Source of the DNA: Pseudomonas guariconensis
GTDB lineage: Bacteria; Pseudomonadota; Gammaproteobacteria; Pseudomonadales; Pseudomonadaceae
DNA: 64,000 bases
Assembly (NCBI RefSeq): GCF_015680235.1
Contig: NZ_JADLJL010000017.1
Location: 1 to 64,000 of the forward strand
Reading direction: 5' to 3'
Shown here: in pieces, positions 1-10,700 of the stretch
Layout of the letters: each line of letters starts with the position of its first letter
How positions within the stretch are numbered: the first letter of the stretch is position 1
Notes under the pieces: model-generated
The model's database searches: none
What the model was told of the DNA's origin: nothing
Seen by the model: the letters and a program-made list of their open reading frames with translations, nothing else
Position numbers and translations under genes: made by a program

Positions 1-29
1 CCTATCTGCGCGAGCAGGTAGGGGTTTTG
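1..29 (+). terminator. Rho-independent terminator of an upstream transcript
   Basis: A 9-bp stem (1-9 with 14-22, one T·G pair) closes on a GCGA tetraloop and is followed by GGTTTTG. The gene it serves lies outside the window, so its identity cannot be judged. Confidence 0.6.
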
Positions 30-82
30 TCTTTCCGGGTCTGATAACCGCGCCCGGGGTCTACGGCCGCTGCGCGCCCGAT

Positions 83-106
83 TCGCGGCACGAGGCCGCT
101 CCTACA
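83..106 (+). repeat. REP element (single copy)
   Basis: The stretch TCGCGGCACGAGGCCGCTCC followed by TACA is essentially the same unit seen at 36751-36774 and, inverted, at 36796-36820. This is the usual form of Pseudomonas putida extragenic palindromes. It sits in the gap before birA. Confidence 0.75.
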
Positions 107-220
107 AGGGGGTGCCGGTCGGCCACGGCCATGCCTATGGGTCTTGTATTGCTGCCTTTTCCTATGCAAGCCCCCTGACGCGTCGCTATCATGCCAGCCT
201 TATTCCTGGTCGAGACTGGC

Positions 221-1180
221 ATGCTGAAGTTGTTGAATCTCCTCAAGGATGGCCGGTTCCATTCCGGGCAGGCCCTGGGGGAAGCACTGGGGGTGAGTCG
301 CAGCGCCGTGTGGAAGCAGCTGCAGCACCTGGAAAGCGAATTGAACCTTGTTATCCACAAGGTGCGCGGTCGTGGCTATCAGTTGGCTGCTCCGCTTACC
401 CTGCTCGAATCGCAGTCGATCGCCGAATATACGCAGGGAGAAGCGTGGCCGCTCGCGATCCATGACGCCATCGATTCGACCAACGCCGAAGCCTTGCGCT
501 GTATTGGCGAAGGGCGACCTGCGCCGTTCGTGGTGCTGGCCGAGCGTCAGAGTGCAGGTCGGGGAAGGCGAGGGCGCCAATGGATAAGCCCATTCGCCGA
601 AAATCTTTATTACAGTCTGGTGCTGCGGGTGGACGGCGGTATGCGTCAGCTCGAAGGACTGAGTTTGGTCGTTGGCCTGGCCGTGATGCGCACCCTCCAG
701 GGTTTTGGTTTGGTGGGGGTCGGGTTGAAGTGGCCCAATGACCTGTTGGTCGGTCAGCAAAAGATCGCGGGTATCCTGCTGGAGCTGGTGGGAGACCCAG
801 CAGATGTCTGCCATGTCGTACTGGGTATAGGCATCAATGTGAACATGCAGGTCAACGACCAGGTTGATCAGCAATGGACGTCAATGAGGCGTGAGGCGGG
901 AATGACGATCGATCGCAATCGTCTCGTTGCAAAGCTCAACCAACAACTTCAGCATGAGTTGGCTCGCCATCGTCGTTACGGTTTTGCGGCATTCCAGGAG
1001 GAATGGGAGCAGGCGAACCTGTGGCAAGGGCGAGCGGTATCGCTGGTTGCGGGTAGCAATCGTATCGATGGGGTGGTGCTTGGGGTCGATGGGCAGGGGG
1101 CCTTGCGCCTCGAGGTCGACGGCGTAGAAAAGAGCTTCAGTGCAGGAGAGCTCAGTTTGAGGTTGCGTGATGATTCTTGA
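221..1180 (+). CDS. birA: Bifunctional biotin-[acetyl-CoA-carboxylase] ligase / biotin operon repressor BirA
   Basis: BirA activates biotin to biotinyl-AMP and transfers it to the carboxyl carrier protein AccB. The holo form can also repress biotin synthesis genes. The 319-residue protein has an N-terminal winged helix (about residues 12-60), the biotinyl-AMP binding loop GRGRRGRQW at 113-121 and KWPNDLL in the central domain, matching the E. coli type that has both functions. An upstream ATG at 191 is possible, but the family starts at the MLKLL methionine at 221. The 3' end overlaps coaX, so the two are translationally coupled cofactor genes. Confidence 0.95.
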   Translation: MLKLLNLLKDGRFHSGQALGEALGVSRSAVWKQLQHLESELNLVIHKVRGRGYQLAAPLTLLESQSIAEYTQGEAWPLAIHDAIDSTNAEALRCIGEGRPAPFVVLAERQSAGRGRRGRQWISPFAENLYYSLVLRVDGGMRQLEGLSLVVGLAVMRTLQGFGLVGVGLKWPNDLLVGQQKIAGILLELVGDPADVCHVVLGIGINVNMQVNDQVDQQWTSMRREAGMTIDRNRLVAKLNQQLQHELARHRRYGFAAFQEEWEQANLWQGRAVSLVAGSNRIDGVVLGVDGQGALRLEVDGVEKSFSAGELSLRLRDDS

Positions 1181-1919
1181 GCTCGATTGCGGTAATAGCT
1201 TTATCAAGTGGCGGGTAATCCATGCCGGCGATGCAACTATCGTCGGCGGCGGCATAGTCGATTCCGACCAGGCCTTGCTGGCCCAGATCGCAGCGTTGCC
1301 CGGTCAGCGGCTGAGCGGTTGTCGAATGGTGAGTGTGCGCAGCGAAGACGAAACCGATGTGCTCTGCGCGCATCTGGAGCAGAGTTTCGGTGTGCGGGTC
1401 CAGGTTGCTCAGCCGGCCCAGGAAATGGCAGGCGTGCGTAACGGATACGACGACTACCAACGCCTGGGTATGGACCGTTGGCTCGCCGCATTGGGCGCCT
1501 ATCATCTGGCGAAAGGCGCCTGTCTGGTAATCGATCTGGGAACGGCAGCCAAGGCGGATTTCGTGGCTGGCGACGGCCAGCACCTCGGTGGATATATCTG
1601 CCCGGGCATGCCGCTGATGCGCAGCCAACTGCGCACGCATACTCGCAGAATCCGATACGACGATGCTTCGGCAGAGCGCGCCTTGAGCAGCCTGGCTCCC
1701 GGGCATTCCACTGTCGAAGCGGTCGAGCGAGGTTGCGTATTGATGTTGCAGGGATTTGCTCGCACCCAGATCGAGCAGGCGCGTGCGTTATGGGGAGAGG
1801 CGTTCTCCGTATTCCTTACCGGCGGTGATGCACCTCTGGTTCAGGATTCGGTCCCGCAGGCTCGGGTGATACCCGACCTGGTCTTCGTCGGTCTGGCCAT
1901 GGCCTGCCCATTGGATTGA
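1170..1919 (+). CDS. coaX: Type III pantothenate kinase
   Basis: CoaX phosphorylates pantothenate, the first step of coenzyme A synthesis, in the cytoplasm. The 249-residue protein begins with the acidic phosphate-binding motif LELDCGNS and has the central DLGTA motif of the ASKHA fold, as in P. aeruginosa, which uses CoaX instead of CoaA. The ATG at 1170 lies 9 bases before the birA stop. A GTG at 1167 is the alternative. The feedback-insensitive type III family is expected here. Confidence 0.93.
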   Translation: MILELDCGNSFIKWRVIHAGDATIVGGGIVDSDQALLAQIAALPGQRLSGCRMVSVRSEDETDVLCAHLEQSFGVRVQVAQPAQEMAGVRNGYDDYQRLGMDRWLAALGAYHLAKGACLVIDLGTAAKADFVAGDGQHLGGYICPGMPLMRSQLRTHTRRIRYDDASAERALSSLAPGHSTVEAVERGCVLMLQGFARTQIEQARALWGEAFSVFLTGGDAPLVQDSVPQARVIPDLVFVGLAMACPLD

Positions 1920-1926
1920 GGTGCCT

Positions 1927-2352
1927 ATGCGTTGGTTGTTTCTGCTATTGGTGGTGCTCAATGTCGTCTATTACGTCTGGCACCAGCAGGAAGCGCCGCT
2001 GAAGGCCAAGGAAGTGGCCCCGCTTTCCTTATATAAAGGTAACCAGCAGGAGATTCGCCTGTTGCGTGAGACTGGTGCCTCTGCGCCGGCCAAACGCCGT
2101 GAAGAATGCCTGGTGGTGGGTGGGGTGGCGACGCAGGAGCAGCTCGTGGCCCTGCGTCAGCGTCTGGTGAGCCTGGATATCGCGACGGTGCCGGTGGCGG
2201 GACAACTGCCCGGCGCGGAGGGCCGCTGGCTGAAAGTGGCCGTTGAAAGCGAGCGTTTGCTGGACTCGGCGGTGCTGTCCAGTCTTTCCAAGGATTTCAA
2301 AGACTTAAAACACAAAATTATTTTGTGCGAGGGTATTGCAACTGCCGAATAG
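1927..2352 (+). CDS. Small membrane-anchored protein, SPOR-like
   Basis: A 141-residue protein with one N-terminal membrane segment (about residues 3-18) and a soluble part. The C-terminal 80 residues (from CLVVGG) resemble a divergent SPOR fold, which in other proteins binds denuded peptidoglycan. Homologues sit directly after coaX in many pseudomonads. The ATG at 1927 is preferred because GAGGTG at 1918-1923 can then act as ribosome binding site; GTG at 1921 is the alternative. The role is unknown, and the SPOR assignment is inference from the pattern and neighbours. Confidence 0.7.
   Translation: MRWLFLLLVVLNVVYYVWHQQEAPLKAKEVAPLSLYKGNQQEIRLLRETGASAPAKRREECLVVGGVATQEQLVALRQRLVSLDIATVPVAGQLPGAEGRWLKVAVESERLLDSAVLSSLSKDFKDLKHKIILCEGIATAE
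2311..2327. other. Perfect 7-bp inverted repeat at the end of the SPOR-like gene
   Basis: CACAAAA-TTA-TTTTGTG lies in the last codons of the SPOR-like gene, just upstream of the tRNA promoter. It may be a weak terminator, a protein-binding site or chance. Confidence 0.4.
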
Positions 2353-2363
2353 CTTGATAGAAT
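2336..2363 (+). promoter_or_regulatory. Promoter P1 of the tRNA-tufB unit
   Basis: TTGCAA at 2336-2341 and TAGAAT at 2358-2363 are separated by 16 bases. The GC-rich discriminator GGCGCCCGC that follows is typical of stringently controlled stable-RNA promoters. It overlaps the end of the preceding gene. Confidence 0.6.
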
Positions 2364-2453
2364 GGCGCCCGCTTCGCAGGGAACACCACTGAGGTGGTAG
2401 GACCGGAAGCTGTTGTCAAAGTAGCTAACCTCAAGATTTTAATGAGAAAAAGC

Positions 2454-2482
2454 TTGACAGCAGGACGGCAAGAGTTGAAAAT
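2454..2482 (+). promoter_or_regulatory. Promoter P2 of the tRNA-tufB unit
   Basis: A perfect -35 TTGACA (2454-2459), a 17-base spacer and GAAAAT (2477-2482) are followed by GCCGCCC. The start would fall just before tRNA-Tyr at 2497. Tandem promoters are common for stable-RNA operons. Confidence 0.55.
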
Positions 2483-2496
2483 GCCGCCCACACTTA

Positions 2497-2581
<85 letters not shown>

Positions 2582-2604
2582 GTTTAGCGAGAGCCGCAAG
2601 CTCC

Positions 2605-2678
<74 letters not shown>

Positions 2679-2706
2679 AGTTTGCTGTTGTTGCACAATG
2701 TGTTTC

Positions 2707-2782
2707 GCTCTTGTAGCTCAGTTGGTAGAGCACACCCTTGGTAAGGGTGAGGTCAGCGGTTCAAGTCCGCTCAAGAGCTCCA
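2707..2782 (+). tRNA. tRNA-Thr (GGT)
   Basis: A 76-base gene. The acceptor GCTCTTG pairs with CAAGAGC, anticodon GGT is at 2740-2742 in a CACCC/GGGTG stem, and the CCA is encoded. It lies 80 bases upstream of tufB, the order seen in the classical tRNA-tufB operon. Confidence 0.96.
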
Positions 2783-2789
2783 TATAAAC

Positions 2790-2820
2790 AAGGCAGATAT
2801 GAAAATATCTGCCTTTGTTT
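2790..2820 (+). terminator. Hairpin between tRNA-Thr and tufB (attenuator or processing site)
   Basis: GGCAGATAT (2792-2800) pairs with ATATCTGCC (2805-2813) around a GAAA tetraloop, and TTTGTTTT follows. It looks like a terminator, yet tufB follows at once with no obvious promoter, so partial termination or RNase processing of the tRNA-mRNA transcript is more likely. Confidence 0.6.
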
Positions 2821-2862
2821 TATCAGTAGTAATGACTATTTCTTCTGCGGAGGACTGTATCG

Positions 2863-4056
2863 ATGGCTAAGGAAAAGTTTGATCGTTCCCTTCCCCACGT
2901 TAACGTCGGCACCATCGGCCACGTTGACCACGGTAAGACCACTCTGACCGCAGCTCTGACTCGCGTCTGCTCCGAAGTTTTCGGTTCGGCAGTCGTTGAG
3001 TTCGACAAGATCGACTCGGCTCCGGAAGAAAAAGCGCGCGGTATCACCATCAACACCGCTCACGTCGAGTACAACTCGAACATTCGTCACTACGCTCACG
3101 TTGACTGCCCAGGTCACGCTGACTACGTGAAGAACATGATCACCGGTGCTGCCCAGATGGACGGCGCGATCCTGGTTTGCTCGGCCGCCGATGGTCCGAT
3201 GCCACAAACCCGTGAGCACATCCTGCTGTCCCGTCAGGTTGGCGTTCCATACATCGTGGTCTTCCTGAACAAGGCTGACCTGGTAGACGACGCTGAGCTG
3301 CTGGAACTGGTCGAGATGGAAGTTCGCGACCTGCTGTCCACCTACGACTTCCCAGGCGACGACACCCCGATCATCATCGGTTCGGCTCGTATGGCTCTGG
3401 AAGGCAAAGACGACAACGAAATGGGTACCAGCGCTGTCAAGAAGCTGGTTGAAACTCTGGATGCCTACATCCCTGAGCCAGTTCGTGCCGTTGACCAGCC
3501 GTTCCTGATGCCGATCGAAGACGTCTTCTCGATCTCGGGTCGTGGTACCGTTGTTACCGGTCGTATCGAGCGTGGTATCGTCCGCGTTCAGGATCCGCTG
3601 GAAATCGTTGGTCTGCGTGAAACCAGCACCACCACCTGCACCGGTGTTGAGATGTTCCGCAAGCTGCTGGACGAAGGTCGTGCTGGCGAGAACTGCGGCG
3701 TTCTGCTGCGTGGTACCAAGCGTGACGACGTTGAGCGTGGTCAGGTTCTGGTCAAGCCGGGTTCGGTCAAGCCGCACACCAAGTTCACCGCAGAAGTCTA
3801 CGTTCTGTCGAAGGAAGAAGGCGGTCGTCACACTCCGTTCTTCAAAGGCTACCGTCCTCAGTTCTACTTCCGTACCACTGACGTGACCGGTAACTGCGAA
3901 CTGCCGGAAGGCGTTGAAATGGTAATGCCAGGTGACAACATTCAGATGACTGTCACCCTGATCAAGACCATCGCAATGGAAGACGGTCTGCGCTTCGCTA
4001 TCCGTGAAGGCGGTCGTACCGTCGGCGCCGGTGTCGTAGCAAAAATTATTGAATAA
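2863..4056 (+). CDS. tufB: Elongation factor Tu, first copy
   Basis: EF-Tu is the GTPase that delivers aminoacyl-tRNA to the ribosomal A site. The 397-residue protein has the G1 motif GHVDHGKT at 19-26, DCPGH and NKAD in the GTPase domain, and two beta-barrel domains ending VAKIIE. The ATG start has a GGAGGA site at 2850-2855. The gene lies between tRNA-Thr and tRNA-Trp. Its DNA appears identical to the second copy (19464-20657) except in the first five codons and the last six, the mark of gene conversion. Confidence 0.98.
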   Translation: MAKEKFDRSLPHVNVGTIGHVDHGKTTLTAALTRVCSEVFGSAVVEFDKIDSAPEEKARGITINTAHVEYNSNIRHYAHVDCPGHADYVKNMITGAAQMDGAILVCSAADGPMPQTREHILLSRQVGVPYIVVFLNKADLVDDAELLELVEMEVRDLLSTYDFPGDDTPIIIGSARMALEGKDDNEMGTSAVKKLVETLDAYIPEPVRAVDQPFLMPIEDVFSISGRGTVVTGRIERGIVRVQDPLEIVGLRETSTTTCTGVEMFRKLLDEGRAGENCGVLLRGTKRDDVERGQVLVKPGSVKPHTKFTAEVYVLSKEEGGRHTPFFKGYRPQFYFRTTDVTGNCELPEGVEMVMPGDNIQMTVTLIKTIAMEDGLRFAIREGGRTVGAGVVAKIIE

Positions 4057-4073
4057 GTAGTTGATTTCTCATG

Positions 4074-4101
4074 ATCAGGCCGGCATAATGGCCGGCCTGA
4101 T
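4074..4101 (+). terminator. Strong hairpin after tufB
   Basis: ATCAGGCCGGC (4074-4084) pairs perfectly with GCCGGCCTGAT (4091-4101) around a 6-base loop. No T run follows, and tRNA-Trp starts 11 bases on, so it may separate or process tufB mRNA from tRNA-Trp rather than end transcription fully. Confidence 0.5.
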
Positions 4102-4111
4102 ACAGCGTTAA

Positions 4112-4187
4112 AGGTCAGTAGCTCAATTGGCAGAGCGACGGTCTCCAAAACCGTAGGTTGGGGGTTCGATTCCCTCCTGACCTGCCA
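4112..4187 (+). tRNA. tRNA-Trp (CCA)
   Basis: A 76-base cloverleaf. The acceptor AGGTCAG pairs with CTGACCT, anticodon CCA is at 4145-4147 in an ACGGT/ACCGT stem, and the 3' CCA is encoded at 4185-4187. It sits between tufB and secE as in other gammaproteobacteria. Confidence 0.96.
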
Positions 4188-4230
4188 TTCACCTCGGTGT
4201 GATGGCTTTCTTCTCACAGGATCCTCCTCG

Positions 4231-4599
4231 ATGACTCCCAAAACTGAAGCCCAAGAATCGCGTTTTGATCTGTTCAAGTGGCTGGCTGTTGTAGTGTTGG
4301 TGGTCGTTGGTGTTGTGGGTAATCAGTATTACTCCGCAGCTCCAATCCTGTATCGCGTCCTTGCACTTCTCGCCCTGGCTGCCGTTGCAGGCTTTGTTGC
4401 CTTGCAGACTGCGAAGGGTAAGTCGTTCTTTACGCTGGCGAAGGAAGCTCGTGCTGAGATCCGTAAAGTCGTGTGGCCGACCCGCCAGGAAACCACTCAG
4501 ACCACGCTCATTGTCGTGGTCGTCGTGTTGGTTATGGCGCTGCTGCTGTGGGGTCTTGATTCCCTGCTCGGCTGGGCGGTCTCCTTGATTGTTGGCTAA
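4231..4599 (+). CDS. secE: Preprotein translocase subunit SecE
   Basis: SecE clamps SecY in the inner-membrane SecYEG channel. The 122-residue protein has three predicted membrane segments (about 17-35, 40-60 and 93-118). The conserved cytoplasmic stretch with KVVWPTRQET sits before the last one. This is the long enterobacterial-type form, not the single-span one. It is 9 bases upstream of nusG and forms a bicistron with it. Confidence 0.96.
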   Translation: MTPKTEAQESRFDLFKWLAVVVLVVVGVVGNQYYSAAPILYRVLALLALAAVAGFVALQTAKGKSFFTLAKEARAEIRKVVWPTRQETTQTTLIVVVVVLVMALLLWGLDSLLGWAVSLIVG

Positions 4600-4608
4600 G
4601 GGTGTCCC

Positions 4609-5142
4609 GTGGCTAAGCGTTGGTACGTCGTGCATGCTTACTCGGGTTACGAGAAGCATGTCATGCGCTCTCTGATCGAGCGCGTCAAGCTGGCTGGCAT
4701 GGAAGACGAGTTCGGCGAGATCCTGGTCCCGACCGAAGAAGTCGTCGAAATGCGCAACGGCCAGAAGCGCAAGAGCGAGCGCAAGTTCTTCCCTGGCTAT
4801 GTATTGGTCCAGATGGAAATGAACGAAGGGACTTGGCACCTCGTCAAGGACACCCCTCGTGTTATGGGTTTCATTGGTGGTACCGCAGACAAACCTGCGC
4901 CGATCACCGATAAAGAAGCTGAAGCTATCCTACGTCGCGTCGCCGACGGTAGCGACAAGCCGAAGCCGAAGACGCTGTTCGAGCCGGGTGAAGTGGTTCG
5001 CGTCATTGACGGTCCCTTCGCTGACTTCAATGGCAGTGTCGAAGAAGTTAACTATGAAAAGAGTCGCTTGCAGGTTGCAGTGCTCATTTTCGGTCGCTCT
5101 ACTCCGGTGGAGCTCGAGTTCAGCCAGGTCGAGAAGGTCTAG
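4609..5142 (+). CDS. nusG: Transcription termination/antitermination factor NusG
   Basis: NusG binds RNA polymerase, stimulates elongation and links it to Rho or the ribosome. The 177-residue protein has the NGN domain ([11 protein letters not shown] near the start, FFPGYVLV in the middle) and a C-terminal KOW domain with FADFNG. It begins with GTG at 4609. A perfect-stem terminator follows at 5161, so secE-nusG is one unit. Confidence 0.97.
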   Translation: MAKRWYVVHAYSGYEKHVMRSLIERVKLAGMEDEFGEILVPTEEVVEMRNGQKRKSERKFFPGYVLVQMEMNEGTWHLVKDTPRVMGFIGGTADKPAPITDKEAEAILRRVADGSDKPKPKTLFEPGEVVRVIDGPFADFNGSVEEVNYEKSRLQVAVLIFGRSTPVELEFSQVEKV

Positions 5143-5160
5143 GCGAACGACGCATCCCAT

Positions 5161-5191
5161 ACCCCGCAGCCCTATGTGCTGCGGGGTTTTG
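5161..5191 (+). terminator. Rho-independent terminator after nusG
   Basis: ACCCCGCAGC (5161-5170) pairs with GCTGCGGGGT (5178-5187) around a 7-base loop and a T run follows. It separates secE-nusG from rplK. Confidence 0.88.
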
Positions 5192-5261
5192 TCGTCACTG
5201 GGATAAAACGCAAGTCATACGGGGAGCCATCTGGCGTTCGTACCCGATTTTGGAGTAGCTC

Positions 5262-5693
5262 ATGGCTAAGAAGATTCAGGCTTACATCAAGCTGCAAGTT
5301 AAGGCCGGCCAGGCCAACCCAAGCCCACCCGTCGGTCCAGCACTGGGTCAGCACGGCGTGAACATCATGGAATTCTGCAAGGCCTTCAACGCCCGTACTC
5401 AGGGTCAAGAGCCAGGTCTGCCGACTCCAGTGATCATCACTGTCTACAGTGACCGTAGCTTCACCTTCGAAACCAAGAGCACCCCTGCCTCGGTTCTGCT
5501 GAAGAAAGCTGCTGGCCTGGCTAGCGGTTCGGCTCGCCCGAACACCGTCAAGGTCGGTACCGTTACCCGTGCTCAGCTGGAAGAGATCGCCAAGACCAAG
5601 CAGGCTGATCTGACTGCCGCTGACCTGGATGCAGCTGTGCGCACCATCGCCGGCTCTGCCCGCAGCATGGGCCTGAACGTGGAGGGTGTGTAA
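5262..5693 (+). CDS. rplK: 50S ribosomal protein L11
   Basis: L11 forms the GTPase-associated centre on 23S rRNA and is needed for RelA activation. The 143-residue protein has the N-terminal [20 protein letters not shown] signature and a C-terminal rRNA-binding domain. Its stop overlaps the rplA start. The 70 bases upstream, after the nusG terminator, would hold the L1 repressor site known in E. coli, but I could not define it. Confidence 0.97.
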   Translation: MAKKIQAYIKLQVKAGQANPSPPVGPALGQHGVNIMEFCKAFNARTQGQEPGLPTPVIITVYSDRSFTFETKSTPASVLLKKAAGLASGSARPNTVKVGTVTRAQLEEIAKTKQADLTAADLDAAVRTIAGSARSMGLNVEGV

Positions 5694-6388
5694 TGGCTAA
5701 GCTGACTAAGCGCCAAAAGGCTATCGCCGAGAAAATCGAAGCAGGCAAGGCCTACAACTTCGAAGAGGCCGCCAATCTGCTGGCTTCGCTGCCGGCTGCC
5801 AAGTTTGTCGAGTCCTACGACATCGCCGTCAACCTCGGTGTTGACCCGCGTAAATCCGACCAAGTCGTTCGCAGCGCTACCGTGCTGCCGCACGGCACTG
5901 GCAAAACCGTTCGCGTAGCCGTCTTCACCCAGGGTCCAGCTGCTGAAGCTGCTCTGGCTGCCGGCGCTGACCGCGTAGGTATGGACGATCTGGCTGCCGA
6001 AATGAAAGGCGGCGACCTGAACTATGACGTCGTCATCGCATCGCCTGATGCCATGCGCGTTGTGGGTCAGCTGGGTCAGGTCCTGGGTCCTCGCGGCCTG
6101 ATGCCAAACCCGAAAGTGGGTACTGTGACTCCAGACGTAGCCGGCGCCGTCAAGAACGCCAAGGCTGGTCAGGTGCGCTACCGTACCGACAAGAACGGTA
6201 TCATCCACACCTCCGTTGGCAAGGTCGGCTTCGAAGCTGGCAAGCTGAAGGAAAACGTTGAAGCCCTGATCGCCGATCTGAAGCGTATCAAGCCGGCTTC
6301 CTCGAAAGGTATCTACGTCAAGCGCGTTACCCTGAGCACCACTATGGGCCCAGGTCTGATCATCGATCAGAGCTCGCTGAACGTGTAA
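5693..6388 (+). CDS. rplA: 50S ribosomal protein L1
   Basis: L1 forms the mobile stalk at the ribosomal E site and represses its own L11 operon. The 231-residue length is standard, and the protein carries the conserved [12 protein letters not shown] loop. The ATG shares one base with the rplK stop, so translation is coupled. Confidence 0.97.
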   Translation: MAKLTKRQKAIAEKIEAGKAYNFEEAANLLASLPAAKFVESYDIAVNLGVDPRKSDQVVRSATVLPHGTGKTVRVAVFTQGPAAEAALAAGADRVGMDDLAAEMKGGDLNYDVVIASPDAMRVVGQLGQVLGPRGLMPNPKVGTVTPDVAGAVKNAKAGQVRYRTDKNGIIHTSVGKVGFEAGKLKENVEALIADLKRIKPASSKGIYVKRVTLSTTMGPGLIIDQSSLNV

Positions 6389-6394
6389 TGCTCG

Positions 6395-6420
6395 GCCGGC
6401 GCGGCCTTGTCCGCGCCGGC
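6395..6420 (+). terminator. GC-rich hairpin after rplA
   Basis: GCCGGCGCGG (6395-6404) pairs with CCGCGCCGGC (6411-6420). No T run follows, so it may be a 3'-end stabiliser or a weak Rho-dependent site between rplKA and rplJL. Confidence 0.5.
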
Positions 6421-6588
6421 TGCTGAAAATTGGGGTCCCTGCCTGGCGGGGGCTATCCAAGACCGTAGGCGGCGCAAGCCTTAAACCACAAGCCTACGCA
6501 GATGGTGCTCCCGATTCGTTACCGAATCAGACACCAAAACGACATCCGGCCTCGGCTGGATGAAACGGTAAAAACCAGGAGTAAACCC
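6421..6588 (+). promoter_or_regulatory. L10 leader region (autoregulatory mRNA leader)
   Basis: The 168-base gap before rplJ is far longer than others in the operon and rich in possible stems. In gammaproteobacteria this position carries the L10 leader, which binds L10-(L7/L12) and blocks rplJL translation. I assign it by position and length, not by a covariance match. Confidence 0.5.
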
Positions 6589-7089
6589 GTGGCAATTAAA
6601 CTCGAAGACAAGAAGGCCATCGTCGCTGAAGTCAACGAGGCTGCCAAAGTCGCTCTGTCCGCTGTCGTGGCCGATGCCCGTGGTGTGACTGTAGGCGCAA
6701 TGACCGGACTCCGTAAAGAGGCCCGCGAAGCTGGCGTTTACGTACGTGTCGTACGTAACACCCTGCTCAAGCGCGCTGTTGAAGGCACCGAGTACTCGGT
6801 CCTCAACGACGCGTTCAAAGGCCCGACCCTGATCGCTTTCTCCAACGAACACCCGGGCGCTGCTGCTCGTCTGTTCAAAGAGTTCGCCAAGGGTCAGGAC
6901 AAGTTCGAGATCAAGGCAGCTGCGTTCGACGGCAAGTTCCTTGCCGCTAACCAGATCGACGTGCTGGCAACTCTGCCAACTCGCGACGAGGCTATCGCAC
7001 AGCTGATGAGCGTGATCCAAGGTGCAACCAGCAAGCTGGCTCGTACCCTGGCTGCTCTGCGCGACCAGAAAGAAGCCGCTGCTGCCTAA
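6589..7089 (+). CDS. rplJ: 50S ribosomal protein L10
   Basis: L10 anchors L7/L12 dimers to the ribosome and is the translational repressor of its operon. The start is GTG at 6589 behind CCAGGAG, giving 166 residues beginning [13 protein letters not shown] longer frame opens upstream at 6502, but that runs through the leader. The family is about 165 residues. Confidence 0.96.
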   Translation: MAIKLEDKKAIVAEVNEAAKVALSAVVADARGVTVGAMTGLRKEAREAGVYVRVVRNTLLKRAVEGTEYSVLNDAFKGPTLIAFSNEHPGAAARLFKEFAKGQDKFEIKAAAFDGKFLAANQIDVLATLPTRDEAIAQLMSVIQGATSKLARTLAALRDQKEAAAA

Positions 7090-7169
7090 GGCCGCGCAGT
7101 CTCTTTCGAAATCAAACGTTTAATTTGATGGCCGCGTAGGCTGTCACCCCAATACAGGAATTCATAGTC

Positions 7170-7541
7170 ATGTCTCTGACTAACGAGCAAATCATCGAAG
7201 CGATCGGCCAGAAAACCGTTCTGGAAATTGTTGAACTGATCAAAGCGATGGAAGAAACCTTCGGCGTTACCGCTGCTGCCGCTGTTGCTGCTGCCCCTGC
7301 TGGTGGCGCTGCTGCCGCTGCTGAAGAGCAGACCGAGTTCAACGTTGTTCTGGCCGAAGCCGGCGACAAGAAAGTCAACGTGATCAAGGCCGTTCGTGAA
7401 CTGACCGGTCTGGGCCTGAAAGAAGCCAAAGAGAAAGTTGACGGCGCTCCTGCTGTGATCGCTGAAGGCGTTTCGAAAGAAGCCGCTGAAGACGCCAAGA
7501 AGAAGCTGGAAGAAGCAGGCGCTAAAGTCGAGCTGAAGTAA
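7170..7541 (+). CDS. rplL: 50S ribosomal protein L7/L12
   Basis: L7/L12 is the multicopy stalk protein that recruits translation GTPases. The 123-residue acidic protein has an N-terminal dimerisation domain, an Ala/Gly-rich hinge at about 35-55 and the conserved C-terminal domain with [12 protein letters not shown]. Confidence 0.97.
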   Translation: MSLTNEQIIEAIGQKTVLEIVELIKAMEETFGVTAAAAVAAAPAGGAAAAAEEQTEFNVVLAEAGDKKVNVIKAVRELTGLGLKEAKEKVDGAPAVIAEGVSKEAAEDAKKKLEEAGAKVELK

Positions 7542-7586
7542 TTTCGACTTTGCGACTCCAGCCCGAGCGTTAAGCAAAAGGCTGAC

Positions 7587-7615
7587 GGCTGGTGGCTTAT
7601 GCCACCGGCCTTTTT
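7587..7615 (+). terminator. rplL-rpoB attenuator
   Basis: GGCTGGTGGC (7587-7596) pairs with GCCACCGGCC (7601-7610) around TTAT, then TTTTT. It lies in the 220-base rplL-rpoB gap. A partial terminator here lowers rpoBC expression relative to rplJL in E. coli; the same role is inferred. Confidence 0.75.
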
Positions 7616-7761
7616 CCGTTATTGGTGGCCGATCAGGTCGGCCCCGATAACGTGCTGCAAGAACACCCAAGAGGGTGTGCAAACCATGGGGTTTGCAGAT
7701 TTTCTGGCTGCTCCCGCTCGGGAGGAGCCAAACAAGCAGGTGACCAAGCTGGGGAACGCTG

Positions 7762-10700
7762 ATGGCTTACTCATACACTGAGAAAAAACGTATCCGCAAG
7801 GACTTTAGCAAGTTGCCGGACGTCATGGATGTGCCTTACCTCCTGGCCATCCAGCTGGATTCGTATCGCGAATTCCTGCAGGCGGGAGCATCCAAGGATC
7901 AGTTCCGCGACGTCGGCCTGCACGCGGCCTTCAAATCGGTATTCCCGATCATCAGCTACTCCGGCAATGCTGCCCTGGAGTACGTCGGCTATCGCCTGGG
8001 CGAGCCGGCTTTCGATGTGAAGGAATGTGTCCTGCGTGGCGTGACGTTCGCTGTCCCGCTGCGTGTGAAGGTGCGCCTGATCATCTTCGACAAGGAATCG
8101 TCGAACAAAGCGATCAAGGACATCAAAGAGCAAGAAGTCTACATGGGTGAAATCCCCCTGATGACTGAAAACGGTACCTTCGTTATCAACGGTACCGAGC
8201 GTGTTATCGTTTCCCAGCTGCACCGCTCGCCAGGTGTGTTCTTCGACCACGACCGTGGCAAGACTCACAGCTCCGGCAAGCTGCTGTACTCCGCCCGCAT
8301 CATTCCTTACCGCGGCTCCTGGTTGGACTTCGAGTTCGATCCGAAGGACTGCGTGTTCGTACGTATCGACCGTCGCCGCAAGCTGCCGGCTTCGGTACTG
8401 CTGCGTGCCCTGGGCTACAGCACCGAGGAAGTCCTCAACACCTTCTACACCACCAACGTGTTCCACGTTTCCGGCGAAAAACTCAGCCTGGAACTGGTCC
8501 CTCAGCGTCTGCGTGGTGAAGTCGCGGTCATGGACATCCATGACGGCAGTGGCAAGGTTATCGTCGAGCAGGGCCGCCGTATTACCGCGCGCCACATCAA
8601 CCAGCTCGAGAAGGCCGGCGTAAAACAGCTGGACGTTCCAATGGAATACGTCCTGGGCCGTACCACCGCCAAGGCCATTGTGCATCCGGCCACTGGCGAG
8701 ATCCTGGCCGAGTGCAACACCGAGCTGACCACCGAGCTGCTGATCAAGGTTGCCAAGGCGCAGGTCGTCCGCATCGAGACCCTGTACACCAACGACATCG
8801 ACTGCGGCCCGTTCATCTCCGATACCCTGAAGATCGACACCACCAGCAACCAGCTGGAAGCCCTGGTCGAAATCTACCGCATGATGCGTCCAGGCGAGCC
8901 GCCAACCAAGGATGCCGCCGAGACCCTGTTCAACAACCTGTTCTTCAGCGCCGAGCGTTACGATCTGTCCGCCGTGGGCCGCATGAAGTTCAACCGTCGT
9001 ATCGGTCGTACCGAGATCGAAGGTTCGGGCGTGCTGAGCAAGGAAGACATCGTCGACGTGCTCAAGACCCTGGTCGACATCCGTAACGGCAAGGGTATCG
9101 TCGATGACATCGACCACCTGGGTAACCGTCGCGTTCGTTGCGTCGGCGAGATGGCCGAGAACCAGTTCCGCGTTGGCCTGGTGCGTGTAGAGCGCGCGGT
9201 CAAGGAACGCCTGTCGATGGCTGAAAGCGAAGGCCTGATGCCGCAGGACCTGATCAACGCCAAGCCGGTCGCGGCGGCGGTGAAGGAGTTCTTCGGTTCC
9301 AGCCAGCTCTCGCAGTTCATGGACCAGAACAACCCGCTCTCCGAGATCACCCACAAGCGCCGTGTCTCCGCACTCGGCCCAGGCGGTCTGACCCGTGAGC
9401 GTGCTGGCTTCGAGGTTCGTGACGTACACCCGACCCACTATGGTCGCGTGTGCCCGATCGAAACCCCTGAAGGTCCGAACATCGGTCTGATCAACTCCCT
9501 GGCGGCCTACGCCCGCACCAACCAGTACGGCTTCCTGGAAAGCCCGTACCGCGTGGTGAAAGAGGGTGTGGTCACCGACGACATCGTCTTCCTGTCCGCC
9601 ATCGAAGAAGCCGATCACGTCATCGCCCAGGCCTCGGCCGCGATGAACGAGAAGAAGCAACTGATCGACGAGCTGGTAGCGGTCCGTCACCTGAACGAAT
9701 TCACCGTCAAGGCGCCGGAAGACGTCACCCTGATGGACGTTTCGCCGAAGCAGGTTGTTTCCGTCGCTGCCTCGTTGATTCCGTTCCTCGAGCACGACGA
9801 CGCCAACCGTGCATTGATGGGTTCGAACATGCAGCGTCAGGCTGTTCCGACCCTGCGCGCCGACAAGCCGCTGGTAGGTACCGGCATGGAGCGCAACGTT
9901 GCCCGTGACTCCGGCGTCTGCGTCGTGGCCCGCCGCGGTGGCGTGATCGACTCGGTCGATGCCAGCCGTATCGTGGTTCGCGTGGCCGACGACGAAGTCG
10001 AGACCGGCGAAGCAGGTGTGGATATCTACAACCTGACCAAGTACACCCGTTCGAACCAGAACACCTGCATCAACCAGCGTCCGTTGGTGAGCAAGGGTGA
10101 CGTGGTCGCGCGTGGCGACATCATGGCCGACGGTCCGTCCACCGACATGGGCGAACTGGCGCTGGGTCAGAACATGCGCATCGCGTTCATGGCGTGGAAC
10201 GGCTTCAACTTCGAAGACTCCATCTGCCTGTCCGAGCGTGTGGTCCAGGAAGACCGCTTCACCACCATCCACATCCAGGAACTGACCTGTGTGGCCCGTG
10301 ACACCAAGCTTGGCCCAGAGGAAATCACCGCGGACATCCCGAACGTGGGTGAGGCTGCGCTGAACAAGCTGGACGAAGCCGGTATCGTCTACGTAGGTGC
10401 CGAAGTCGGCGCTGGCGACATTCTGGTCGGCAAGGTCACCCCGAAAGGCGAGACCCAGCTGACGCCGGAAGAAAAACTGTTGCGCGCGATCTTCGGTGAG
10501 AAGGCCAGCGACGTTAAGGACACCTCCCTGCGCGTGCCGACCGGCACCAAGGGTACCGTCATCGACGTCCAGGTCTTCACCCGTGACGGCGTCGAGCGCG
10601 ACAGCCGCGCCCTGGCCATCGAGAAGATGCAGCTGGACGAGATCCGCAAGGACCTCAACGAAGAGTTCCGCATCGTTGAAGGTGCGACCTTCGAGCGTCT